Assembly: GCF_011761355.1 (NCBI RefSeq)
Contig: NZ_JAASRW010000005.1
Span: 496,001-560,000, forward strand
DNA: 64,000 nucleotides
Source: Paenibacillus lupini
Lineage (GTDB): Bacteria > Bacillota > Bacilli > Paenibacillales > Paenibacillaceae
Reading direction: 5' to 3'
This document shows, in pieces, positions 35,701 through 44,467 of this stretch (position 1 is the first letter of the stretch; each line of letters starts with the position of its first letter). The position numbers and the translations under genes are program-made. The notes below the pieces were generated by a model, which saw only the letters and a program-made list of their open reading frames with translations, did not search any database and was not told the origin of the DNA.

Positions 35701-36407
35701 GTATCGCGTGGCAGAACACAGGCTATAATCAGCCGCCGCATACAAGCTTCTATCTGGGTAACGGAATGGATACGCCAGCAGCACCTAATATTTATCTTGT
35801 AGATACAACGGCACCTTCAACATCGGATAATGCTCCTAGTGGATGGGTGAATCATGATGTAACGGTTAACTTAACGACTAGTGACAATGTTTCCGGCGTT
35901 GCAGCTACTTACTATACGTTGGATGGAGGCGCGAAGCAGGAGGGGACGTCGCTTCATGTTATTGAGGATGGCGTGCATACTCTTGTCTATTGGAGCGAGG
36001 ATCACAAAGGCAATGTAGAGGTTGCGCATTCAGTTAGTATTCAAATCGATAAGACAGCACCTGCATTGAAGGTAACGCTCGATAAAACAGAATTGTGGCC
36101 GGCGAATCATAAGCTGGTTAATGTAAATGCTGTTGTAGAAGGAACAGATCCTACTTCGGGGATTGCTTCCGTTGTATTGACCTCCATCACCAGCAATGAG
36201 ACGCTGGCAGCAGGGAAGGATGCGGATATTCAAAGCGCTGATTACGGCACATTGGATCAGTCGTTCAGCCTGCGTGCAGAACGTTCCGGGGGTGTGGAAG
36301 GACGTACTTACACCATTACGTACACAGTAACTGACAAAGCCGGTAATGTAACAAATAAATCTGTTACCGTCGTTGTTCCTCATGATCAATCGGGTAAGAA
36401 TAAATAG
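32730..36407 (+). CDS. Secreted rhamnogalacturonan lyase, polysaccharide lyase family 11, multidomain
   Basis: A secreted enzyme that cleaves the rhamnogalacturonan I backbone of pectin by beta-elimination. The 1225 residues start with a signal peptide ending APAYAADA. Next come a laminin-G-like domain (about 40-240), a cadherin-like beta-sandwich (about 245-335), a fibronectin-III-like domain (about 340-430), the eight-bladed PL11 propeller (about 430-1035, starting RQMEDLGRGLVAIEEDGQIF, with several DxDGDG calcium-type loops), and a C-terminal Ig-like region. The ATG at 32730 has GGAGG nine nt upstream; an upstream TTG frame is less likely. No LPXTG or S-layer domain, so probably released. 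Confidence 0.9.
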   Translation: MHFSRKRSAYSKLLIALMVFTLLVPLNIAPAYAADAAVVNEDFSTYPLGPLTIGSGNNWTKEGTAPVVEVKNDQGADRTYAAISHDLTGSSYFGQRFAPQTGGMILQFDINMPTSKGGTFWVMEGKVNATNAAVTRFQMDAGIFKRYNGPTLVTYDSTHWYRFMMIYNIPKKKYALSIVDLNTGETVSSNEDFYSARERISSFGFFTNAGGGRYNLANVKVTSLDLALSDLQLSADDFVPSFSFDPTNENYSFDVPYSSNDLTVTPTASNADGVNLKVGNSSVASGDPITVPLTVPSTTVDVTVSSNDYTDVSRTYTLQVNKLDKAPAVTDVSAEGHDGKVQIGWKAPLDPAYKAANIYIVKSDGSELLAATVPKGEYIASIDGLENETAYTFKVTGVYAYDGEGDTESAAVSISETPKQVPARQMEDLGRGLVAIEEDGQIFVSWRLLGTEPDNLGFNLYRNGVKINAAPIQTSTNYVDENGTSDSSYYVRAVLNGTEQEPSETVTPWDTNYLTVPIEKPADGVTSVGEAYTYRANDASVGDLDGDGTYEIVLKWDPSNSKDNSQSGITGNTYLDAYKMDGTRLWRIDMGPNIRSGAHYLQPMVYDLDGDGKAEVAARTADGTIDGTGTVIGDAAADYRNDGGYVLEGPEYFTIFEGSTGKALATEDYDPPRGNIGDWGDTYGNRIDRFGAAIAYLDGQRPSLILQRGYYTRMVLVAYNWRDGELSKVWKYDSPNPGYGQGNHQLSVGDVDADGKDEIITGNTAVDDDGTLLWSTKLGHGDAMHLGDLIPSHLGLELWTVQEETGSPYSATMIDARTGTPLYGQPQVGADTGRGLSADVDPRYEGEESWAIDATKSAATESNLNGFMYNAEGKKISTVIPTSNFAIWWDGDLSRELLDHDWNAATGNGVPRIDKWDYENNQLDRLETFSGTFSNNGTKGNPSLQADLLGDWREEVVVRTEDSSALRIYSTTAVTDQKIRTLMHDPIYRLGIAWQNTGYNQPPHTSFYLGNGMDTPAAPNIYLVDTTAPSTSDNAPSGWVNHDVTVNLTTSDNVSGVAATYYTLDGGAKQEGTSLHVIEDGVHTLVYWSEDHKGNVEVAHSVSIQIDKTAPALKVTLDKTELWPANHKLVNVNAVVEGTDPTSGIASVVLTSITSNETLAAGKDADIQSADYGTLDQSFSLRAERSGGVEGRTYTITYTVTDKAGNVTNKSVTVVVPHDQSGKNK

Positions 36408-36414
36408 GAAATAA

Positions 36415-36449
36415 GCAAAAAAGGTGAGCCGCGAAGGCTCACCTTTCTT
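36415..36449. terminator. Bidirectional terminator between lyase and aconitase
   Basis: AAAAAAGGTGAGCC and GGCTCACCTTTCTT arms with loop GCGAA, between convergent genes. Confidence 0.88.
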
Positions 36450-36461
36450 ATTAAGAATGAA

Positions 36462-39170
36462 TTAGTTCTGAATCATTTGACGCAGTACAGTTTGCAGGAT
36501 ACCGCCGTTACGGTAGTAGTCAACGTCCACAAGGGAGTCAAGACGTACGATAACTTTGAATTCCAGTTGCGAACCGTCTTCGCGAGTTGCGATAACGGAA
36601 ACCAGGTCACCAGGTTGAACATCGTTCGTCAGACCAACGATATCGAATGTTTCAAAGCCTGTCAGACCAAGCGCCTGCCAGCCTTGGCCAGCTTGGAATT
36701 GAAGTGGAAGAACACCCATACCAACCAGGTTGGAACGGTGGATACGTTCGAAGCTTTCTGTAATAACGGCTTTAACACCCAGAAGGAACGTACCTTTTGC
36801 TGCCCAGTCACGGGAGCTGCCTGTACCGTACTCTTTACCGCCGAGTACAACCAGGTTTGTTTTGTCTGCTTGGTATTGCATCGATGCTTCGTATACGGAA
36901 GTTACTTCGCCAGTAGGCTGGTAAGTCGAGAAGCCGCCTTCAGTACCTGGAGCCATGTGGTTACGAATACGGATGTTCGCGAATGTACCACGAACCATCA
37001 CTTCGTGATGACCACGACGGGAACCATAGGAGTTGAAGTCTTTCTTCTCAACGCCGTTAGCGATCAGATATTTACCGCCTGGAGCATCTGGACGGATGCT
37101 GCCTGCAGGCGAGATATGGTCAGTTGTAACCGAGTCGCCAAGAGCAAGCAACGTTTTTGCTGCTTTGATGTCTTCAACGTCACGGATGCCGTCAGCAAGG
37201 CTGTCGAAGAACGGCGGGTTAGCGATGTAAGTGGATTTTGGATCCCACTCGTACAGTTCGCCTTCTGGTACTGGAATAGCGTTCCAACGTTCGTTTTGCG
37301 TGTATACATTCTCGTATTTCGCACGGAACATTTCTGGGGACAACGAAGCGCTCATCGCATCAGCGATTTCTTGGTTTGTTGGCCAGATGTCTTTCAGGAA
37401 GACTGGCTCGCCTTGCGGATCAAAGCCGATTGGCTCGCTTGCAAAGTCGATGTTAACTGTACCAGCAAGTGCGTAAGCAACAACTAGTGGCGGCGATGCC
37501 AGGTAGTTAGCTTTGATTTGCGCGTGGATACGGCCTTCAAAGTTACGGTTACCGGACAATACAGCAGCAACTGTCATGTCGTTGTCAGCGATAGCTTGGC
37601 TAACGTCGTCTGGCAATGGACCGGAGTTACCGATACAAGTTGCGCAGCCATAACCTGCAACGTGGAAGCCAAGAGCTTCAAGGGACTCGAGCAGGCCAGC
37701 TTTTACGAGATAGTCAGTAACAACCAGGGAACCTGGAGTCAGCGAGCTCTTCACGTATTCTGGTTTCACGAGACCACGAGCGACAGCTTTCTGCGCAACA
37801 AGGCCAGCGCCAACCATAACGCTAGGGTTAGAAGTATTTGTACAGCTTGTGATTGCGGCCAGTACAACTGCGCCTGCTTTCATTTCGCTGACTTTGCCGT
37901 TAGCGTGGTTAATAGTAACAACTTCTTCTGTTTTCTCTTCTGTCAGGCCGTAACCGCCTTTGTCGACTGGCTTGCGAACGATTTCGTTCCAAGCTTCTTT
38001 CATCGAAGTCAGCTCGATACGGTCTTGCGGACGTTTAGGACCAGCAAGGGAAGGTACAACAGTAGCCAGATCAAGTTCAACTACTTCAGTGAAGGTAGGG
38101 TCTGGCGTAGCATCTGTACGGAACATGCCTTGAGCTTTGTAGTAAGCCTCAACCAGCTCGATTTGCTCTTCTGTACGGCCAGTAGCGCGCAAGAATTCAA
38201 GTGTAGTTGTATCAACAGGGAAGAAACCAACTGTTGCGCCATACTCAGGAGCCATGTTGGCAACTGTAGCACGGTCAGGCAGGCTGATGTTGGACAGGCC
38301 GGAACCGAAGAACTCGACGAATTTGCCTACAACGCCTTTTTTACGAAGCAATTGCGTGATTGTCAGGGCAAGGTCAGTCGCTGTAGCGCCTTCTGCCAAG
38401 CTGCCAGTCAGTTTGAAGCCGATAACTTCAGGAGTTACGAAGTAGAGTGGTTGACCAAGCATACCAGCTTCTGCTTCGATACCGCCAACGCCCCAGCCAA
38501 CGATACCAAGACCGTTGATCATAGTCGTATGGGAGTCAGTACCTACAAGGGAATCTGGGAATACGAAAGTTTCGCCGTCAACTGTTTTTGTAGCAGCAAC
38601 GGATGCCAGGTACTCCAAGTTAACTTGGTGAACGATACCTGTATCTGGTGGTACAGCACGGAAATTATCGAATGCCGTTTGTGCCCAACGGAAGAAGCGG
38701 TAGCGCTCTGCATTCCGTTCGAACTCGATACGTTGGTTGATTTCCAGTGCGTCTGGGGAACCAAACGCGTCAACCATTACCGAGTGGTCGATTACGAGAT
38801 CGACAGGTACAAGCGGGTTGATTTTTTTAGGGTCGCCGCCAGCTCTTTTAACTGTTTCACGCATTGCTGCAAGGTCAACAACAACTGGTACACCAGTCAA
38901 GTCTTGCAGTACGATACGGGAAGGAATGAATGGAATTTCTTTGTCATCGCGGTTAACCGCCCAGTCAGCCAGTTGTTTCACATGCTCTTTCGTAATAGCA
39001 CGGCCGTCGAATTGACGAACTGCGCCTTCGAGCAATACTTTAATGGAAAATGGAAGTTTAGAAATTTCGCCGAGTCCTTGGTCCTCAAGTCCTTGCAAAC
39101 GATAGTAAGCATACGACTTGCCGCCGACTTCCAGGCTGGACCGTACAGAGTATTGATCTTGGTTTGCCAT
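36462..39170 (-). CDS. acnA: Aconitate hydratase
   Basis: Interconverts citrate and isocitrate in the TCA cycle; bacterial AcnA-type enzymes can also bind RNA when iron is short. The 902 residues match the family. The 4Fe-4S ligands are the Cys in SCTNTSNPSVM and the pair in GCATCIGNSG. The substrate loop GTDSHTTMINGLG and the C-terminal swivelling domain (SSRDWAAKG) are present. AAGGAGG precedes the ATG, with a sigma-A promoter at 39256-39285. Confidence 0.97.
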   Translation of the reverse strand: MANQDQYSVRSSLEVGGKSYAYYRLQGLEDQGLGEISKLPFSIKVLLEGAVRQFDGRAITKEHVKQLADWAVNRDDKEIPFIPSRIVLQDLTGVPVVVDLAAMRETVKRAGGDPKKINPLVPVDLVIDHSVMVDAFGSPDALEINQRIEFERNAERYRFFRWAQTAFDNFRAVPPDTGIVHQVNLEYLASVAATKTVDGETFVFPDSLVGTDSHTTMINGLGIVGWGVGGIEAEAGMLGQPLYFVTPEVIGFKLTGSLAEGATATDLALTITQLLRKKGVVGKFVEFFGSGLSNISLPDRATVANMAPEYGATVGFFPVDTTTLEFLRATGRTEEQIELVEAYYKAQGMFRTDATPDPTFTEVVELDLATVVPSLAGPKRPQDRIELTSMKEAWNEIVRKPVDKGGYGLTEEKTEEVVTINHANGKVSEMKAGAVVLAAITSCTNTSNPSVMVGAGLVAQKAVARGLVKPEYVKSSLTPGSLVVTDYLVKAGLLESLEALGFHVAGYGCATCIGNSGPLPDDVSQAIADNDMTVAAVLSGNRNFEGRIHAQIKANYLASPPLVVAYALAGTVNIDFASEPIGFDPQGEPVFLKDIWPTNQEIADAMSASLSPEMFRAKYENVYTQNERWNAIPVPEGELYEWDPKSTYIANPPFFDSLADGIRDVEDIKAAKTLLALGDSVTTDHISPAGSIRPDAPGGKYLIANGVEKKDFNSYGSRRGHHEVMVRGTFANIRIRNHMAPGTEGGFSTYQPTGEVTSVYEASMQYQADKTNLVVLGGKEYGTGSSRDWAAKGTFLLGVKAVITESFERIHRSNLVGMGVLPLQFQAGQGWQALGLTGFETFDIVGLTNDVQPGDLVSVIATREDGSQLEFKVIVRLDSLVDVDYYRNGGILQTVLRQMIQN

Positions 39171-39255
39171 GTGCGGGAATTCCTCCTTGGAATAATGTTG
39201 ACGATTTTGCTTGTTTCATTCTGTGAAACTCTATTTCAAAAATCGTTATGTCCTT

Positions 39256-39285
39256 ATTATAGCTCGAATAATGGGGTTTCGTAAA
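39256..39285 (-). promoter_or_regulatory. Sigma-A promoter of aconitase
   Basis: On the minus strand TTTACG (39280-39285) and TATAAT (39256-39261) with an 18-nt spacer, about 90 nt before the start codon. Confidence 0.65.
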
Positions 39286-39443
39286 GCGTAAACAAACAGT
39301 CATTGGCGGAAATTCAGGGGATTTTTGTGCAGACTAAGGAGGAATTGCTTATTGGTTTCCACAAGTCACTTACTAATGTATAGCAGAGTGAAAAGAACTT
39401 CGTTATAATAGACATGATGTCATGAGGAAAAGGAGTGTTAAAG

Positions 39444-40463
39444 ATGTTTTCGATTAAAAAGCTTGGCAACGTCAAGCTATCCATATTAGATCTTGCACCA
39501 ATTGTTGAAGGTTCTACCGCGTCTGACGCTTTGCGCAACAGCCTTGATCTTGCTCAGCACGCAGAAAAATGGGGTTATACTCGTTACTGGGTTGCTGAAC
39601 ATCACAGTATGCCTGGTATTGCTAGCTCGGCTACTTCGCTAGTTATTGGTCATATTGCCGGCGGTACATCAACCATTCGAGTTGGCTCAGGCGGTATTAT
39701 GCTGCCAAATCATGCCCCGCTTGTTATCGCGGAGCAGTTCGGAACGCTGGAATCACTTTATCCTGGGCGAATTGATCTTGGTCTTGGACGTGCTCCAGGC
39801 AGCGACCGACAGACGATGGTGGCGTTACGCCGTGATTTGTATGGTGGTGGCGGCGAGAACTTCCCGGCGATGCTTGAGGAGCTTCGCGGGTATTTTAGAG
39901 GGCCGGAGTCCGAGAGAGCGGTTCGTGCTGTGCCTGGTGAAGGGCTGGATGTGCCGATCTGGCTGCTTGGATCGAGTGACTTCAGCGCAAGACTTGCTGG
40001 AGAGCTTGGCCTTCCGTTTGGCTTTGCGAGCCATTTCTCGCCGGACTTTACGCTGCCTGCGCTGGACATTTATCGCAGCAGCTTCAAGCCATCAGCTTAT
40101 CTGGATAAACCGTATGCAATGGTGGGAGTGAATGCGATCGCAGCCGATACGGATGAACATGCCGTATGGCTTGGTACAACACTGGAGCAGCAGTTCCTCA
40201 ACCTTATTCGAGGCGGAGTGCCTAGAAAAATTCAGCCACCAGCTGAGCTGGAAGGGCAAGCGAACCCTCATGAGCTTACGGCTGTTCGTAATCAGCTTCG
40301 GTCATCCATTAAGGGCAGCCCGCAGACTGTTGAAGAGAAGCTAAATGCGTTCATTGAGCAGACACAGGCGGATGAAGTGATCATCAACTGTGCAATCTAT
40401 GATCATCAGGAGCGGCTCAAGTCATATGAGCTGATTGCTCAGCTTGGAATTAAGGGGCAGTAA
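39444..40463 (+). CDS. LLM-class flavin-dependent oxidoreductase, YwcH/YhbW-like
   Basis: A luciferase-like monooxygenase of 339 residues. Motifs are LSILDLAPIVEGSTASDALR, YWVAEHHSMPGIASSAT and PGRIDLGLGRAPGSDRQTM, all usual for this group. The ATG at 39444 has AAGGAG eight nt upstream. A TATAAT at 39404-39409 may be its -10. It is unlike the other LLM protein in the window (10.1 kb). Two copies of a 25-bp palindrome follow its stop. Substrate unknown. Confidence 0.88.
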   Translation: MFSIKKLGNVKLSILDLAPIVEGSTASDALRNSLDLAQHAEKWGYTRYWVAEHHSMPGIASSATSLVIGHIAGGTSTIRVGSGGIMLPNHAPLVIAEQFGTLESLYPGRIDLGLGRAPGSDRQTMVALRRDLYGGGGENFPAMLEELRGYFRGPESERAVRAVPGEGLDVPIWLLGSSDFSARLAGELGLPFGFASHFSPDFTLPALDIYRSSFKPSAYLDKPYAMVGVNAIAADTDEHAVWLGTTLEQQFLNLIRGGVPRKIQPPAELEGQANPHELTAVRNQLRSSIKGSPQTVEEKLNAFIEQTQADEVIINCAIYDHQERLKSYELIAQLGIKGQ

Positions 40464-40475
40464 AGGAGAGTTGGC

Positions 40476-40552
40476 TTAACGATGTGCGACATCGTTAAGC
40501 CTGCGAAAGAGCTCTGATTAGTGTGTCTTAACGATGCGCGACATCGTTAAGG
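40476..40552 (+). repeat. Two copies of a 25-bp palindrome
   Basis: Copies at 40476-40500 and 40528-40552, each CTTAACGATGYGCGACATCG plus TTAAG. Copy 1 is a perfect 11-bp stem with a GCG loop; copy 2 has one changed base next to the loop. They lie between the LLM stop and a shared terminator. They may form RNA hairpins or be protein-binding sites. Confidence 0.8.
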
Positions 40553-40612
40553 TGCTTAGAGTAGGCTGAGCAAGCCAAATCGAGCAGAGCTGGGCCTTTT
40601 GTTTGGAACATA

Positions 40613-40649
40613 AAAAGGACGGAGCAGGCGAGCCTGCTCCGTCTTTTTG
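40613..40649. terminator. Bidirectional terminator between LLM and fabV
   Basis: AAAAAGGACGGAGCAGGC and GCCTGCTCCGTCTTTTT arms with a minimal GA loop between convergent genes. Confidence 0.9.
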
Positions 40650-40659
40650 CATCTATTAA

Positions 40660-41850
40660 TTAGCGAAGATTTGGAATATCTACTTCTGGGCTTGTGTCTG
40701 CTTCATAATCAACGCCGTCGGTTTCAAAGCCGAACAGCTGGAAGAACTCGCGGCGGTAGCCTTCAAGATCAGACAGCTCATACACGTTCTCCGTTGTAAT
40801 CTCGCTCCACAGCTTGTCTACTTCTGCTTGTACATCTGCACGCATTTCCCAGTCATCCATACGGATAAGGCCTTTTTCGTCAACTGGTGTTGGGCCATCA
40901 GTATAGAGGCGTGTTGCGAACATACGGTACATTTGCTCGATGCAGCCTTCGTGGATGCCTTTTTCCTTCATCACTTTGAAGAGGGCCGAGATGTACAGTG
41001 GAACGACAGGAATCGCCGAGCTTGATTGTGTAACCAGGGCTTTGGCAACCGCTACATAAGCACGTCCTCCAGTGGACGATAGCTGCTCAGTCAGTCGGCG
41101 CGCTGTAACTTCAAGATCGTTTTTCGCTTTGCCGATTGTTCCGTCGCGGTATACAGCATGCGTAATTTCTGGACCAACATAGGAGTATGCAAGAGTTGTT
41201 GTGCCTTCAGCAAGAACGCCTGCCGCTTGCAGCTCGTCGATCCACATTTGCCAGTCTTCGCCGCCCATAACAGTAATCGTCTGGCTGATTTCTTCTTCAG
41301 TAGCCGGTTCGATTGTAGCATCTGTAACAATGCCATTATGGAAGTTAACGGTTTTGTTCGTGTACGTTTGGCCGATTGGTTTAATAACCGAATTGAACAC
41401 TTCGCCAGTCTTCGGATGAATGCGGCGTGGGGCAGCAACGCTGTATACGACCAGATCAACCGAGCCAAGCTCAGTGCGGATCAGATCGATAGTTCTTGCT
41501 TTCGTTTCGTCGGAGAAAGCATCACCAGAGAGGCTGAACGATTTCAAGCCGGCCTCTGCAGCAGCTTTCTCAAAAGCTGCGGAGTTGTACCAGCCTGGCT
41601 TAGCTGTACGGGAGCCTTCAGCTCCTTTACTAGTGAAAACGCCAACCGTGCTGGCACCTGCGCCAAACGAAGCTACGATGCGTGATGCCAGGCCGTAGCC
41701 TGTAGATGCGCCAATAACAAGCACGTTACGGGGACCTTCAATTTTTGGCTGCGACTGCACATATTCTACTTGGCTCTCAACTTGCTTTGCGCAGCCTGCT
41801 GGATGAGAGGTTGTACAAATAAAGCCGCGTGATTTTGGTTTGATAATCAT
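40660..41850 (-). CDS. fabV: Trans-2-enoyl-CoA/enoyl-ACP reductase FabV
   Basis: Reduces trans-2-enoyl chains with NADH in fatty acid synthesis; FabV enzymes are known for low triclosan sensitivity. The 396 residues match FabV. The Rossmann motif is VLVIGASTGYGLASR and the active region AYSYVGPEITHAVYRDGTIG followed by KAK, containing the Tyr-x8-Lys pair. The ATG at 41850 follows AAAGGAA. It stands alone, outside any fab cluster. Confidence 0.95.
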   Translation of the reverse strand: MIIKPKSRGFICTTSHPAGCAKQVESQVEYVQSQPKIEGPRNVLVIGASTGYGLASRIVASFGAGASTVGVFTSKGAEGSRTAKPGWYNSAAFEKAAAEAGLKSFSLSGDAFSDETKARTIDLIRTELGSVDLVVYSVAAPRRIHPKTGEVFNSVIKPIGQTYTNKTVNFHNGIVTDATIEPATEEEISQTITVMGGEDWQMWIDELQAAGVLAEGTTTLAYSYVGPEITHAVYRDGTIGKAKNDLEVTARRLTEQLSSTGGRAYVAVAKALVTQSSSAIPVVPLYISALFKVMKEKGIHEGCIEQMYRMFATRLYTDGPTPVDEKGLIRMDDWEMRADVQAEVDKLWSEITTENVYELSDLEGYRREFFQLFGFETDGVDYEADTSPEVDIPNLR

Positions 41851-41968
41851 ATGGTAAATTCCTTTCTTCATTCAATTCATATGTATGGGTATTTACGATG
41901 GGGCTAATTCATTTTACCGATTTTCAGCTCCAAATGGAAGTTCATGCTCGAAGGAATTCACAAAAAAC

Positions 41969-42017
41969 AGGGCTAATCCCATTAAGCAGTAACATCTGCC
42001 GGGTTCAGCCCTTGTTG
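41969..42017 (-). terminator. Terminator of the SASP gene
   Basis: On the minus strand AAGGGCTGAACCC pairs imperfectly with GGGATTAGCCCT, followed by T6, about 35 nt after the SASP stop. Confidence 0.7.
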
Positions 42018-42049
42018 TATTGGTATGTAAAAGCTTAAAACACAGCTTA

Positions 42050-42256
42050 CTAGTAACGACCAGCGATTTGCTGCTCTGCAAGCTGGACGAGACGTTTCGT
42101 AATAGATCCACCAATAGACCCCATCTCACGAGTGGTCATATGGCCGTAATAGCCGTCAGCGGGGAGAGTAATGCCAAGCTCTTGTGCGATCTCGTACTTT
42201 AATTGTTCGAGTGCAGCGCGAGCTCCCGGGACTAACAATGAGTTGCGGTTCGACAT
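42050..42256 (-). CDS. Alpha/beta-type small acid-soluble spore protein
   Basis: A 68-residue DNA-binding protein that protects spore DNA and is degraded on germination. The family features are YEIAQELGI, which holds the germination protease site, and REMGSIGGSITKRLVQLAE. The AGGAGG site precedes the ATG. It would be transcribed in the forespore by sigma-G. It shows that the organism makes spores. Confidence 0.95.
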   Translation of the reverse strand: MSNRNSLLVPGARAALEQLKYEIAQELGITLPADGYYGHMTTREMGSIGGSITKRLVQLAEQQIAGRY

Positions 42257-42450
42257 CTGTTATGCCTCCTAAAAAGATTTATCCAACAAATAAGCTTCTT
42301 GGCGTTATTATGCGAAAAGCGAAAAAGGATTATTCGTTAATTCCTCCTGATTTTACCGATAATGGTTCACTTGCTCAGGTGGATGACTGTAATCGGGCCA
42401 AGTTGCATAAACTGGATATATTCCATAATGGCTGGTTAGGAGTGATTACA

Positions 42451-42750
42451 GTGAAAGATTTGTTCGGAAGGGCTGTATCGTTTGGACTTGGATTTGCAGT
42501 GACAAGTAAGGAGCAGCTAGAGAAGCTGGCAGATGAATGGGTGAAAAAAGGTGAGATCACTAAAGCCGAGTCCTCCGTTTATGTTGATGAGCTTCTGAAG
42601 AAAGGCGAAGAAACACGTAATAAGATTGAAGAAATGATCCGAGATCGGGTCCAAGCGATTGTTGGAGAAAGATATGTGACACGGGAGCAATACGAGCAGC
42701 TTGAGCAGCGAGTGGTGGCGCTGGAACATAAAGAAACACCTGTTGATTGA
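42451..42750 (+). CDS. Phasin-like small protein paired with UbiB-like kinase
   Basis: A 99-residue, strongly helical, charged protein. The GTG at 42451 has AGGAG eight nt upstream; the longer open frame from 42184 runs antisense over the SASP gene and is unlikely to be translated. The N-terminus has a short amphipathic/hydrophobic stretch (RAVSFGLGFAVTSKEQ), then a coiled coil (about 20-95) with EELLKKGEETR-like charged helices. It resembles COG3937 phasin-like proteins, often found next to UbiB family genes, as here, 14 nt upstream. Function unknown. Confidence 0.75.
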   Translation: MKDLFGRAVSFGLGFAVTSKEQLEKLADEWVKKGEITKAESSVYVDELLKKGEETRNKIEEMIRDRVQAIVGERYVTREQYEQLEQRVVALEHKETPVD

Positions 42751-42764
42751 ACTGAGGCGCATGT

Positions 42765-44432
42765 ATGAGCATAAAATCGAAATTCCGGCATTTGCAGCGG
42801 TATAGGGAAATTGCCATCGCTTTTGTCCGCAACGGCTTCGGGTATCTTGTCAAAGATCTGGGGCTGCCGGATACCGGTTTGCTGCTGCATGGCGGTGAAA
42901 GACAGGACATTCGTAAACGCGGAGTCGGCGAGCGGCTTCGCATGTTTCTAGAGGAGCTTGGTCCAACATTCGTCAAGCTTGGTCAAATGGCAAGCATACG
43001 GCCTGACCTAATTCCTGCGGGAATCATTGCAGAGCTGGAACGACTGCAGGATCATGTTCAGCCTTTCTCTTACCTGGAAGCGGTACATATTATTGAAGAT
43101 GAGCTTGGTTCGCCAATTGAGCGTTTATTTGCCGAGTTCAGTGAAGTGCCGCTGGCATCTGCTTCAATCGGGCAGGTCTATCGGGCGAAGCTGATGGATG
43201 GCACCCACGTCGCGGTAAAAGTGCAGCGTCCGTACATTCAAAAGGTCATTGAGACCGATCTGGATATATTGTCCGAGCTTGCACGGGTAGCTGAAAATCG
43301 CCTGGAATGGGCGCGTAACTATCGGCTTCGCGATATGATGGATGAGATTTCAAGAGCACTGAGGGCTGAACTGGATTATGGGCTGGAAGCCCGAAATGCG
43401 GAACGGTTCGCCCAGCAAAGCAGCAAGCTTGATGGTGTAATCATCCCGGCGATCTATTGGGAATATTCCAGTAAGCTTGTTCTGACCATGGACTATGTGG
43501 AAGGAATTAAGCTGTCGGATCGTGAACGTCTCGATGAAGAGGGACATAATTGCAAAAAGCTAGCTGAGCGATATTCCAAAGCGATTTTTCATCAAGTACT
43601 CGTGGACGGTTTTTTCCACGGGGATCCGCATCCAGGCAATATGCTCGCTTTACCCGATGGGACCTTGGCTTTTCTTGATTTTGGGATGGTCGGACGATTA
43701 TCTCCGGATATGAAGCAGCATTTTGCCACATTTGTTATTGGTCTGCGCAATCAAAGTACAAGTACCATTATTCGGGCGATTAATGGCATGGGGTTTATCC
43801 CGGAAGATACGAATAGGAAGGCGCTTCGGGCTGATGTTGACGAGATGAGGGACAAATATTATGAAGTGCCTCTCAGTCAGGTAAAGCTAGGCGAATCCGT
43901 TAACGAGCTGTTTGCGCTCGCTTTCCGTCATGGCATACGTATTCCGTCTGAACTGACTTTGCTTGGTAAAACCTTTTTGACGATGGAAGGGGTAGTAACG
44001 GCGCTGGATCCGGAATTCAGTGTGTTTGATGTTGCGGAGCCATTTGGCCGTAAGCTGGTGATGGAGAAGCTGGATCCGCGCCGGCTTGCCCGGAAGTGGA
44101 TGGATGATCTTCCTGATTATTTGGAGCTGTTATCTGATCTTCCGCTCAGCTTGCGTAGTGTGCTCAATTCCATGCGGAAAGGCAGGCTGGGGCTGGATCT
44201 CGCGATTCCGGAGTTAAATGCTGTCCTGAAAAAAATGGACCAAATCAGCAATCGGCTAAGCTTAAGTATCGTGCTGTTGTCGTTCAGTATTATTATGGTG
44301 GGCCTCATTATCGGCTCATCGATGGGACATCAGAGTACGGTGCTGTGGAATATACCGGCGATTGAGATTGGATTTGGGATTGCGACAGTTTTGTTTGTTT
44401 GGTTGATTGTGGCGATAATCCGGAGTAGATAG
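42765..44432 (+). CDS. UbiB/ABC1/AarF family atypical kinase-like protein
   Basis: A 555-residue membrane-associated protein of the UbiB family, ATP-binding proteins linked to isoprenoid quinone metabolism. Motifs are LGPTFVKLGQMASIRPDLIP (the family KxGQ signature), ASASIGQVYRAKL (Ala-rich loop), VAVKVQRP with the Lys, and GFFHGDPHPGNM and LDFGMVG for the catalytic and metal sites. Two hydrophobic segments end the protein (about 500-553). Probably co-transcribed with the phasin-like gene. A structured 3' element follows about 35 nt after the stop. Confidence 0.92.
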   Translation: MSIKSKFRHLQRYREIAIAFVRNGFGYLVKDLGLPDTGLLLHGGERQDIRKRGVGERLRMFLEELGPTFVKLGQMASIRPDLIPAGIIAELERLQDHVQPFSYLEAVHIIEDELGSPIERLFAEFSEVPLASASIGQVYRAKLMDGTHVAVKVQRPYIQKVIETDLDILSELARVAENRLEWARNYRLRDMMDEISRALRAELDYGLEARNAERFAQQSSKLDGVIIPAIYWEYSSKLVLTMDYVEGIKLSDRERLDEEGHNCKKLAERYSKAIFHQVLVDGFFHGDPHPGNMLALPDGTLAFLDFGMVGRLSPDMKQHFATFVIGLRNQSTSTIIRAINGMGFIPEDTNRKALRADVDEMRDKYYEVPLSQVKLGESVNELFALAFRHGIRIPSELTLLGKTFLTMEGVVTALDPEFSVFDVAEPFGRKLVMEKLDPRRLARKWMDDLPDYLELLSDLPLSLRSVLNSMRKGRLGLDLAIPELNAVLKKMDQISNRLSLSIVLLSFSIIMVGLIIGSSMGHQSTVLWNIPAIEIGFGIATVLFVWLIVAIIRSR

Positions 44433-44467
44433 CGGATTAGAGGAAAAGAGTTATTTGTATAGATTGG

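Noticed and set aside
37518..39284. 588-codon open frame antisense to aconitase
   Set aside because: It mirrors the codon structure of acnA, has no ribosome site at its start and reads as low-quality protein. It is a shadow frame.
42184..42450. Longer N-terminus for the phasin-like protein
   Set aside because: The extension crosses the antisense SASP gene and lacks a ribosome site; GTG 42451 has a good one.
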